64,000 nt of DNA from Protonemura montana (taxonomy: Eukaryota > Arthropoda > Insecta > Plecoptera > Nemouridae), in NCBI GenBank assembly GCA_947568835.1, contig OX387606.1, forward strand, positions 9,796,001 to 9,860,000. The letters are read 5' to 3'. Below, in pieces: positions 13,201-23,022 of the stretch. The position numbers and the translations under genes are program-made. Each line of letters opens with the position of its first letter. Within the stretch, counting starts at the first letter, position 1. Below the pieces are notes generated by a model that made no database searches, was not told where the DNA came from, and saw nothing but the letters and a program-made list of their open reading frames with translations.

Positions 13201-15558
13201 GAGTAGCACCATGCGAAAGATGAGTCATTTCGTTTAGAAATTCAATAGTCATTTCAAATTAAATGGCACATTCGCTTTGACAATGTAACCGGCTGTTTAT
13301 TTTTAAAATGAAAGCGATTGGTGCATGCTTTCGTTTTATTATTGTTGACCCTTAAAAAATAAAACAGCGAAACGTAGTCAACCCACGCTATCTAGTGAAG
13401 TTGTTGCTACCCTCTTCACAAACACCCCCAGGGGCATTTTAGTGAGGGTTTTACCCTGGCGCGTTCTTATCACATATTGCGATTGGCAATTCAATTTTGT
13501 TGCTCGTGATGTGAAGTGCATATGTCCGAAACCATTATCTTAACTTTTACAGTTTTCATGGCAAAGGAATAATGAAGCTCAACAGGAAATGTGATAAAAG
13601 ATGAGAGTGATCCCTTTTGCTAAACAGTGTTTGCGGACAGATTTTTCAAATAAGCCTGAAGTACCTGATCTTTTGAACCTTTGAAGTATGATTGATAATA
13701 ATCTAGTTGTAGATACGGGATTCAATTCGGGTCACACAGGGACCTTTTTTCATTCGGCTTTTACTTTGTCTTTTACTGTGTTTTATATACACTTCGGAAA
13801 AAATTAGCATTTAGAGTGGTAATTTTGGCAAGTGGAGAAAATAAAATAAAAAAAAGAGCCTTTAATGAATTTAATCTTTATCCATCACTCTTCAATGGTA
13901 TGGCCGCGTTGTCTAAATAGTTTTGTATCGTGATTCTAAACCATAGGGATTTTACGTTTAAAATACAAGCGAAGAAAATGTTGTACACAACATTATCGTC
14001 AACATAAATAGCAAACTTGGTCTTGAGACTGTACCCCGCTAATAATCAGTGAGCAGAAAACTTTCACCAAATATGGGAGTAGCCCACTTTATAAGTCGGG
14101 TATCTCCTGTAGTCTCAAGCTGCACGTGGTAGCTACCTTTAGCTAGAGTTACTAGCAAAAAACCACGCGATACTATCACCAAGTTGATCGTATCCTTCAA
14201 TAGTCAACCGATTCTTTATCGTGCTTGCTTTAAGGCCAAGGAAATTCCCTACAAGGTGTAGGCGTATTACTGCAAGGGACTACACAACAATGGATCTTTG
14301 TCAGCTGTGACGTCTTTCGCGTATGATACCTGTCAGCTGACAGGAACAAAACTTGACTTTGATAAAAAAAAGGGATTAACTCTTTGCTCTGTGTTATTCT
14401 GGCCACGAAAAGTCGATACATTTTATAATGTGAAAAGCTGTCGCGGTGCGGAAATTAGATTTTGCGTCTCCGTTTTCCTGGTATTAAAATATTAACAAGA
14501 TTTTCCGAGATTTTTTTTTGTTTGTTCATTTTCAATTCAATCCCACGCGTTGAATTAATCGATTTTCTAATGCAAAAATATATTACACGTATCCTTTGAC
14601 AAACGACAAACAATATACGCGTCAACTTGTTTTTCCTCCGCTCTGTCTACTTCGTAAGTGTCCAAGACCATACGACCCATGGCCTCTAGGCTTCAGTCGC
14701 TAGCAAACACAGTATACTCTCAACAATTTGGAGAAAATAAATGAAGATTCATTTCTTATTTGGTAGAACTCAAAGGATCGATGACATATCTATTTAAACA
14801 GATTGCTAATCATATACACAGTCGACTCATTGAATCAACAAGGAGTAACGACTTATTATTCACATACTCTCATCTTATCAACACCTACTACTTTGTAATT
14901 ACTGCTTATACTATGCCAAGACACAAGCCTTGTACTTTGAATCTACAGTTGAGTAATTATTGGTAATATTGCAATATCATAAATCATGCGTGCAAGGGTA
15001 CATGCGTTTGTATTTCTTACCTGATGAAGCAACACATCTATCCGTGTGTCTAATTATAGACCACGAAACTGTCGATTTCATTCTTAAATCGGACGTTATC
15101 GTTAATGATTTTAAATAATTTCATGGTCAATTAAGTTGTCCACTTTTCGTTGCGACGCATTTGCTATATCGAATTAACATAACGGGATGTTGATTCAACT
15201 CAATCGTTGAAATTATTAGACTTTGGATGTAAATGTATTTAAATTTATTTAAAATCCAGTGCATTAGTGTGCTGATCGCTTATTTCTACTTTATTTACAC
15301 GCTGATTAGCTTCCCAGGTTAATTGCGCGCGATATTGGAATGCGGAGGCGACAATTTCTTTGATTTTTAATTGAAACTTTTAAATCCGAGCCATGACACG
15401 TGCGACATTGATAAAGATCAAAATTTTACAGAACCATATTTAGGACTACCAAAATATGACATTGAATTTCTCTGATATACTTTAAGGTAATCTTATCCCA
15501 TCATTCATTTCCCACTATCTTTTGCTAATCAGATGATGTTTCAAAACCACGTGCGGCA

Positions 15559-15756
15559 ATGCCGCAAAATATTTTAGCTACACTGAAATTAATTGAGTAC
15601 TTGACATTTGGAACTAATAATAAGCAATGTGAACAAACTTTTGACAAGCTATGTCACGCTATCAACGACAATGAAATTGTTATTTTGATTTCGAATATCG
15701 GATCAATTGTTTCAGAGCAAGTGAGTGCATCCAGTTGGTATCGAGTGTTGACTTAG
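15559..15756 (+). CDS. Unrecognised 65-codon open frame
   Basis: ATG opens a frame with protein-like composition (LIEYLTFGTNNKQCEQTF, HAINDNEIVILISNIG). A possible donor GAGCAA/GTGAGT falls inside it at about 15721, so it could be a first exon or a relic. No family is recognised. It lies about 1 kb from the decayed frame at 16.8 kb. Confidence 0.15.
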   Translation: MPQNILATLKLIEYLTFGTNNKQCEQTFDKLCHAINDNEIVILISNIGSIVSEQVSASSWYRVLT

Positions 15757-16426
15757 AGACTATGTTTTCAGCAAACAAGCATCGCAATCATGTAATACAT
15801 CTTCGGTCTGTTTGATCTTATCACTTATCTAAAAATTAAAGGCCAAGGACCCAGACGTCTGTGAACATCTCCCACACCTTGCATATATGCAGCTGAATAT
15901 ATTTTTACTCTGTTATCTGTGATTGCATTTTCATTGCGTGATGATGTCTACTCCTTCAGTTCACAGCTCTAAAAGCAAACAAAAATATTGTGGCAATAAC
16001 TGCAAAATAGAAAGCGCTTGATTGATATATTCTTTATTATTGTAATAAAACAATATTCTTTATTGATTGTCAAATCGTCTGTAAACATCATATTCTTATC
16101 GGAAGGTGTCTAGATGATAACTGATAAGGAATTTCGAAAGTTTACATGAATCCTTCAACAGTAGGCGTGTTTCGATATACATTCATTTATTATTAGCAAA
16201 ATAATATACAGCTCAATTAATAACAATTTAATTATTAATAGACAACAGTTACTTTCGGATTAAAATAGACAGTTTTATTGACTTTTAAATAAATGAGAGT
16301 GATCCAATGCCCTGTTCTTGAAAATCCATTTAACACCATTTCCTCGATCACGTGGCCAAACCCTGCTTTAAAACAGTGACTAACAACACAAAGGTATTGC
16401 ACTCAAGTTTGCCGTTACCATCCTAA

Positions 16427-16595
16427 TTAATCGGTACACGATAAGTCACCGACATTGCTGGAGTCAAGCCGGTCGGACAAGACAACTCCTAGAGTCTCAG
16501 GAAAGTAGCGGAGGTCCGCTACAAATGGCAAAACCCCTTCGTGGCTCCGGTCTGTCATGACTAAGACAACTGCTATGGTGGCACCAACAATTGTC
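16427..16595 (-). CDS. Possible terminal coding exon, function unknown
   Basis: On the - strand a 56-codon frame with coding-like, GC-richer composition follows a possible acceptor (TAGTGCAG/G, exon start 16595) and ends in TAA (16427-16429). It includes GATIAVVLVM and GVLPFVADLRYFPE. An AATAAA lies 148 nt downstream on the same strand (16274-16279), and another at 16186-16191. No upstream exon was found, so it may be a gene remnant. No family is recognised. Confidence 0.25.
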
Positions 16596-16789
16596 CTGCA
16601 CTAAATCAATCACTGATGGGCTGACCTTGATAGGTCTTCTGGACTTTTTAACGGAAATTCCGGACATCACTCAAGTTCACGTCGTTTAACATTTTTTTGA
16701 ACGTGAATGATGATTTAGGTAAAATTTTCAGTTTTTTTATCAGTTTCGGAAGTTTGTGGTCATTTAATTTAATTTCAATTTCTTTTATT

Positions 16790-17266
16790 ATGCTCTTTTA
16801 TATTGTTACACTTTGGTTGTGGTTATTATTATGTTTATGTATTTCTTGCGTCGCAATGAAAACACGGTTAAATTGGTATTGTTTCTGTTATCAACGTGGT
16901 GAAAGAGGGCCACTTGTGGCTTATTTCGAGCAGGAAGTAAACACGAAATCGGAAGTTAGGCGAATTTGCGGCTTGGTCGGGCTGTGAGTGATCGGAGATG
17001 GAAATGTTGTGTGGCAAACGAACCCTGAAAATGGTAACGCGTTGGTTTCACAAATCGTTGGCCGTTTCAACGTGAAAATAAGAGTGAGCAACGAGGTAAT
17101 CAGTTACCAAGACTGCAATGGTAGAAACTAGAAAGGTTATGTTTTCGAACCATTTCATTACAAAATGCCATTAACTGTTGCGCCTTATGATGATCCTAGT
17201 ACAGCACCTTCAACTTTTCCAATCCCAGAAAATTGCAATACTGTTTATGAAGATATTTTCAATTAG
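16790..17266 (+). pseudogene. Decayed membrane-anchored reading frame, possibly an endogenous viral element
   Basis: One frame of 158 codons runs from ATG 16790 to TAG 17264-17266, broken only by TGA at 16985 and TAG at 17129. Sequence on both sides of each stop looks coding. The N-terminus is a single strong membrane anchor (FYIVTLWLWLLLCLCISC) directly after the Met, followed by a soluble Cys-containing domain (VGRFNVKIRV, FHYKMPLTVAP, ENCNTVYEDI). A second open stretch in the -1 frame continues to about 17350 with more cysteines. An uninterrupted length near 18-19 kDa with an N-terminal anchor is the layout of several small envelope/oral-infectivity proteins of large insect DNA viruses, but that link is only an impression. 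An old single-exon host gene remains possible. The intact sequence is not reconstructed here. Confidence 0.45.
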
Positions 17267-19586
17267 AAAATCAATTTTCTGAATGTTTTCGCCAGATTCA
17301 AAGTCCTAGTATTGAAAATTGCATTGCAGTCTGCAGATTGTGTTGAGTAATTTTGATTTGTGCCTGTTTTTTAATGGCGAACTCGGAGCATCAAGTGTTT
17401 TGATGACACGAATTTGAATTTTACAACAAAGGTAGCGTCATCATCGAGACATCACACAGTTGAAATCCGACAAGCGAATGTTTACTCTTCAAACAGGCAC
17501 TAAAATAAACATAGTCCATCTGTTTCGTCATCACACAAGTAGAAGGTCTCAAATTCTCACAGTTTTTGACGCCCAAGTCATTACGTAAGTGAAACAGGAG
17601 CCTAATACGTCACTACTACATATTAATGACGTTGTAGGATGATTCGTAAATTTTAACCAAGCTTTTGAACCTATGCAATTTCATCATCATCATCATCTTG
17701 TTAGTTATATTTAGAGGCCACTTTATTCATTCTAGCACTATGTAGCGTCACACGTCAAAACCGAAGATACCAAATTCACCTAAACAGGTGAGAAATGCTC
17801 TTTGAGGAAGATTCAAAAATTGAATTAAGGACGGGAAACCTTTTTTCCGTTGTTATATCAGAGTCGGTGTTGCTGAAAACCCAGCAGCGTTTCGAAGAAC
17901 ACTTTCGTCCGTTAATTTGCATAACAGGAAACTCTCATTGATAGCTACCGCGACGGTGCTTGCCTCATACGTCACAGGGAATCACATTTGCACGTTGCAT
18001 CCATGCCGCTATTCGTGAGCACGCTGCACGGTGTGCGATTTTTTTCAAAGACAACAGCTGACAGCTACTAAATGTCAGTTAGGTTAGTCATACAAGGAAC
18101 CGTGAAAAGTTCAAATGCGGATTCGAAGTGTAAACTAAGTGTGAAATGGGGTCTATCTGCCAGGAGATCCGTTATTTAAATTAATGTTTTTTTTTGTCAA
18201 TATCATATGCATATTCAAACGTCCACCCCGAAAATTGTAAATGAAGAGGACTTTACGTCGATTTTCTGAAATTCATCAGATTGACTCCAAATTTAATCGA
18301 AAAACTTAGATAGCTCAGAACTCTTTTGTAGAATGTAACCTTCGGCTTTAGACGAAACGTTATGGATGAGGCTATAATTTCCTTTCGTATTATGAATTAT
18401 GGAACGTTGATGTTTATGAAGCCATATTTAGCAAGCCTTGTGTGTGGTAATGGTGAACAATAATACCTAGTAGCAAAGCCATTGTCTATGACCTTATAGA
18501 ATATACGCTAAGATGTCAGATCTAGGGCAGAAAAGCCAAGACACATCTTGCAGTGATTTTAGGTTCGGTCACCGGTGTGTATTCTTCTTTTCTTTACATC
18601 TGTGTCTATTCGCACACATTTGACCCAAATTTCACGAGGTAGTCACTAAAATCGACCGCTTTTGTTCATAAAGCTCAATTGGTGTTGTATCATAGCTTGT
18701 TTCATAACTCAAAATCAAGCGCACGTTGTTTCCTTGATCCTCACTATGATTCGTACCCAGATTAAACATGTAGGCGATGTTTACATGGATTTTTTTAAAT
18801 GTGTGTCGGCCTACGTTCGATTATGACCTCTTTACTCCCTTATCACACATTTATTGACAGACATTTGATAACAGTAAGACACCTTGCGGGGTCAGCGCCG
18901 ATATCGAAAAAAAAATAGCTCGGAATCGCGCTGTGTAATCTCTAGACAAGGATCTTCATGGAAAATTACAAGGCAAATCCAACAGAAAAATACAATGAAA
19001 TGTATTGATTAAACTCATGGTAATTGAAAAAATTGTGTGGATTATGCATTTCTGAATATCAATAACAAGCTTTCAAGCCAAATGACCTTTACTTAAAACA
19101 ATGTTGTTTCCTTTAAAATAACAAGAACGAAGACTTTGATTTATTGTTTGTTTTATCATACGACTGTAGTCAATATTGATGTTTCCCACAAATGCTTCTG
19201 AATTGTTAGTTGACTGCTGGATTGATTGATTGGCAGGATGAGTTCACAATACATGATTGGTTCGATGCGTGACTGCGTTAGGTAATTGCTTGTCGATCAG
19301 GAAATGCGAGCAAAATAAACCCTAAAGCTGGTGTAGGTATTCTTATTCCATAAGGATCGAGTTGATATTGCATATATATATGAAACGCAATCGTAACGAA
19401 TGGCCGTGATTTCTTACCGCATTCATTTAATATGGATAATTGAACAAGAACGGTTAAGTTGAGCTACATAGCGGTGAACCAAAATCAATCGGGGGCTCAT
19501 GAGGGACCAAGGGATCTATGGAGCTTTCCTGGTCCTTTTCTCGGTTCTCTAGAAGATTTTGAACATGGCAATCATTTTTCAATCTA

Positions 19587-19796
19587 TTGTCGGCATTCCG
19601 CAACGAGATACGATTTCTTGATTACTTGAAACCTGAAATAGATAAGTCACCAGGATCTTCACTTCATTCTCAATTGATCACGATCAAATTGGTTTCGGAG
19701 CTTACAGATTGGGTTGGATTTTCCATCTGCCAATTCTATGAGCCGATTTATAAAACTGCTCCCCCTAGTGGAATCAATGTTACTCTCAAAATGTAA
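19587..19796 (+). pseudogene. Possible relic coding segment, unrecognised
   Basis: An open frame without ATG start (it begins TTG after an upstream TGA about 30 nt before) encodes a protein-like stretch (RFLDYLKPEIDKSPGSS, DWVGFSICQFYEPIYK) and ends in TAA. It could be an exon or relic. Neither flank shows a convincing splice pattern. Confidence 0.15.
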
Positions 19797-20737
19797 TTAC
19801 TAATTGCCAGAGGCACAACTATGTCTAATTTAATGAAGATCAAAATTATTGTATTTTAAAAGTGAGAGTCTCAATTACAATAATACAGTTTCCTTTATAA
19901 TTTCACTTATGGAACGATATTATTAACAGTTTTGAAAGTGTACGAATTCGTTGCCACTTAAGTAATCACACTAATTTTGGGTCAATGGCCCATTATATTC
20001 ATGACTAATGTGTTATTGACGAGTTTTGCCGGATGGATGGCATGGACATGGCATGGTTTAAAATAATAATGATTTGAACAAAATACGGCTTGTTTTCATC
20101 TGTTTCTTGACAGTTAAATTGTCATTTGAACCAATCTCAGATTAAGTATTTGTATACTGTCGATAAAATTTGCTACAAATGAGCAAACTTCTTTGAAGAA
20201 TACCCGAAAATATTGATCCATAACTTCCAGCATTGTTCCTTTTCTGTTGTTTTGCCATAGCAAAGTGCCTGAATTTAATGTGAATTATTATTAGGTGTGG
20301 ATTCATCATAATATTATTGGACGACTCTTGAACGGTCCATAAGTGCAAGAATTCTCAAAAGTTTCAAAATGAATCAAATACTTGAACCTGAAAATATCAA
20401 CATTTGTATCCTGATTCCTGATCCATATTTTTGCCACAAAAGATGATTGCCATGCCATGAAAGAATGTGAGAAATATCTCAGATAGTCTGGTTTTCCAGT
20501 CGACTGGTCGTCGCTTGTTTTGTAGCTGGTTGTTGATCTTGGTTCTCAGCTGCAATGCAGGCGAGCAATAATGCAAGGTGTACTAATAACGGGTGTCCAT
20601 CAGCCGCAGAAGTCCATTGACTCGCGAGTCGCGACATGCTGGCAGATTCTTACAGAGTTTTTGCTGCACTTCATAGTTCATTTCTTGACTTATCTCGCTA
20701 ATAGCAGGAAGTAAGCACTAGATAATACGATTATTGA

Positions 20738-20775
20738 TCCAGCTAGACGAGGTAGCCGTACCGCTAGGCCACACT
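20738..20775 (-). repeat. tRNA-like A-box fragment of a SINE
   Basis: On the - strand TGGCCTAGCGG (20761-20771) matches the pol III A box TRGYnnARnnG and is followed by TACGGCTACCTCGTCTAGC, as in heads of tRNA-derived SINEs. No B box was found downstream, so only a fragment is claimed. Confidence 0.3.
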
Positions 20776-21768
20776 AGGATCTGGTTAATTATTTAAAAGG
20801 ACAGCACGAGGATGTTCAGTGATAGAATTTCAAGATTTTCATAATTCAGTTTCATAATTTTTTAGTATTTATTGATTTTTTCAAAAATTCATAGTAAGTG
20901 ATTATACAAATAAATTTTCTTGTAAGTACGAGACATTATTATAAATATGTTGTAATTTTCTGCATTTTCAACGACATTATCAATATTTTAAAGGTGTTTA
21001 TAACCCAAGTCGATTCAAAATGAGAAGTACTTGTTCTACTCAACTCAAGCTGCCATGTCACAATGGAGAAGTGAAAACTAGATCATGATGTTTAAGACAC
21101 ACAGTTTTTCAAGACTGCAGAGCATGCTGCTTACGAAAATAATTATGCATGGAGCCGACGTTTTTCTAATACACGCATGATATAAATAATTTCTCTACAT
21201 AAAAAATTCTAACCTATATTCTTAACATGCTACTTATCACAGATGCACTTGAAAAGTGTTTCAATATTTACTAAATCGCTACCTTGATGCACATTTATAA
21301 AATAGTCTTTATAGAAGAAAATATTTCTGATCTAATTTAGAGACCATTTTAAATCAGTTTACTGAATTTGAATTAATTTGAAATTACACGAGAAATCCCT
21401 ATATTTTAACACATTGAAAAATGCACTGTACACTTTGGTCAATTAGCATTTAAAATTACTATAGATCGGTTTCACCACGAGTACCTATCACAAAACCCAC
21501 TCTGAATCTGACATTTGACATTCTTAACTACGGGTAACTAGCTCCCTCTTTGGCATTGTGAAGTAGATGTCACATCCACCCACAATCATATTTTAGATCC
21601 GATCACAAACAATCGATCACTCTTCCATTTGCACATCTCCGAAACGCAGCCAGGTCATCATCGCGTTCTCAATTTCAAATACCAGTGTCTTTTGTACTCC
21701 ACGCGCGGCGCGGTGGCGAAAATCGGAATACTGATTGGCGATATCAATTCACATCAATCATACGCAAC

Positions 21769-22197
21769 TTAAACTTCCTCATCTTCTTCAACAACCGGCA
21801 ACGACGAGTGATGTGAAGTAGGGGAGCTCCTCGACGTGAAGGCACCAACCCAAGAATCCAAATCCTTCGCCGACTCGCTGATGAAAGTAAGGCACATGGG
21901 ACTGTCGAATCCTCGTTGCCTCACCATGAACCCTTCTTGCTTGCCGCCCTCCAGCCTCTCGATCTGCGTGTTCCTCAGGTTGAGCACTCCCAGCGGGCGA
22001 CACACCTTCTTCTGGGGGTAAAGCACCGCGAAATGCTCCAGCGACGTGCGATATACCTTGATGTTTACAGATTGGCAATGTTTGCCCGGGCCCTGCAGGG
22101 TCATCGAGCCGCTCTTCTCCTCGGGGTTCCAGTACGAAGTGGTGTCGGTGTTTTGCTGCAGGTAGCTGCTGCAACCGGCGAGAACGTCAACAGGCAT
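21769..22197 (-). CDS. Small PH-domain-like protein, intronless
   Basis: A single 142-codon open frame runs from ATG (22197) to TAA. Its codons are GC-rich against an AT-rich background, so it is very likely coding. Residues about 28-123 follow the plan of a pleckstrin-homology fold: an early strand (SGSMTLQG), a strand pair around VNIKVYRTSLEHFAVLY, then LGVLNL, a basic/Gly turn, GFMVRQRG, CLTFISES, and a closing helix with the invariant-type Trp116 in KDLDSWVGAF. The tail is Ser-rich and ends in EEDEEV. No signal peptide or membrane segment is seen. PH proteins of this size usually bind phosphoinositides or act as adaptors, but no target can be read here and no gene name is recognised. It is divergent to ETF-QO. 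AATAAA on this strand occurs far downstream (20868-20873), so the 3' end is uncertain. Confidence 0.85.
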   Translation of the reverse strand: MPVDVLAGCSSYLQQNTDTTSYWNPEEKSGSMTLQGPGKHCQSVNIKVYRTSLEHFAVLYPQKKVCRPLGVLNLRNTQIERLEGGKQEGFMVRQRGFDSPMCLTFISESAKDLDSWVGAFTSRSSPTSHHSSLPVVEEDEEV

Positions 22198-22412
22198 GAT
22201 GCTGATGATTTTCTTTGAGATTTTACGAAGCTTGAAGACACTTGTCTGCTGTCGATGGCGAGACGATTGAGTTTCTTCGTGTGCACACAGTGAAATTCAA
22301 CCGGTGAGCCACAAACACTACACTGACTTAAGGAACTTGGTGAGAGTCCTAATCGACGTCAGCGTCTATGAGCAGACAAAATGTGAGTGTCGGTTGCCGC
22401 GAGGTGTCGGTG

Positions 22413-22420
22413 CTTTTATA
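22413..22420 (-). promoter_or_regulatory. TATA box of the PH-like gene
   Basis: Read on the - strand this is TATAAAAG, inside ATATAAAAGC. An initiator-like CTCACATT lies 30-36 bp downstream (A at about 22384), which would give a 5' leader of about 190 nt before ATG 22197. Position and sequence fit a focused, possibly inducible promoter. The start site itself is inferred. Confidence 0.7.
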
Positions 22421-22988
22421 TCGACGTCGAGATCCGCGACGCGAGTGCTGTTTGAATCTCTACGCGCTGATTGGAACTAGAATGCTTCGCGACGGCTCGC
22501 TGGTAGCGCTAGTGTATGCGACCTGTACCGCGGGATGACGACATGGAAAAGCGCCAGGGAAATACGCCGAAAAAGAGACGAATGGTCATGAATTCTAGGA
22601 AAGATGTCTGTGAAAATGCATTGCTCTTTGTTTAGAGGTCTCTTAACATTTTTCTGCATGAGTTCCGGTTAAATATCTAACATTTTCTTTACTGTTTCAC
22701 GAGATTGTACGAGAACTGTACATTTACATTTTTAAACTTAAAAGATACCCTGCCGAAAAATAAGCAAAATTGACCACGACTAAAAAGATACAAGCGGTTG
22801 TAATCATTTCAACTTTCCTTATTTCTCTTCTAAATTGTTCATAGTCAAATCGTTATTTGTCTGTAGAAAACACAAATTTGTTTCGATTTTCCCGCATGTT
22901 ATCGCATTACCACCCTCTGATTGTTTGGTAGCGCGCGTGGTAGCCAGAAACTCAACCTAACAAGTGTCAAGTGGTAAACATTTCAAAA
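22421..22988. promoter_or_regulatory. Divergent intergenic promoter region, PH-like gene / ETF-QO
   Basis: About 570 bp separate the TATA box of the - strand gene from the ETF-QO start codon. The left part is CG-rich (several CGACG and GCGCGC steps). The middle (22680-22900) is AT-rich. The right part has GCGCGCGTGG at 22931-22940 and CAACCTAACA just before the ETF-QO ATG. No TATA box is seen for ETF-QO. Confidence 0.5.
22470..22474 (-). promoter_or_regulatory. CCAAT box upstream of the PH-like gene
   Basis: CCAAT on the - strand (in CCAATCAGCGCG) lies about 85 bp upstream of the inferred start site and 50 bp upstream of the TATA box, a classic spacing for NF-Y type sites. Confidence 0.5.
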
Positions 22989-23022
22989 ATGGCGACGGCC
23001 GTTTGCACGACTTCGAAATTTC
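22989..23022 (+). CDS. ETFDH: ETF-QO coding exon 1 (start of mitochondrial presequence)
   Basis: This 34-nt exon encodes [11 protein letters not shown] plus the first base of a Leu codon and stops at the donor GTGAGT (23023). Its phase (one base left over) matches exon 2, which begins with two bases of a codon. The ATG lies in aaaaATGGCG, a good animal start context. Without this exon the large exon 2 would have no ATG before the conserved protein, since its open frame simply runs back into intron 1. A CG-rich patch (GCGCGCGTGG, 22931-22940) lies about 50 bp upstream. No TATA box is obvious. Confidence 0.85.

Larger units (their letters stand above)
9601..16426. other. Long non-coding stretch, no gene seen
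   Basis: AT-rich DNA with scattered short open frames. The 101-codon one at 11828-12133 has no splice or family support. The 65-codon frame at 15559 is noted separately. No RNA gene is recognised. Confidence 0.5.
17267..21768. other. Non-coding stretch left of the PH-like gene
   Basis: AT-rich. It includes the possible -1 frame continuation of the decayed frame (to about 17350), the weak segment at 19587 and the tRNA-like fragment at 20738. The last 900 bp may be the 3' UTR of the PH-like gene if AATAAA at 20868-20873 (- strand) is used. Confidence 0.45.
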
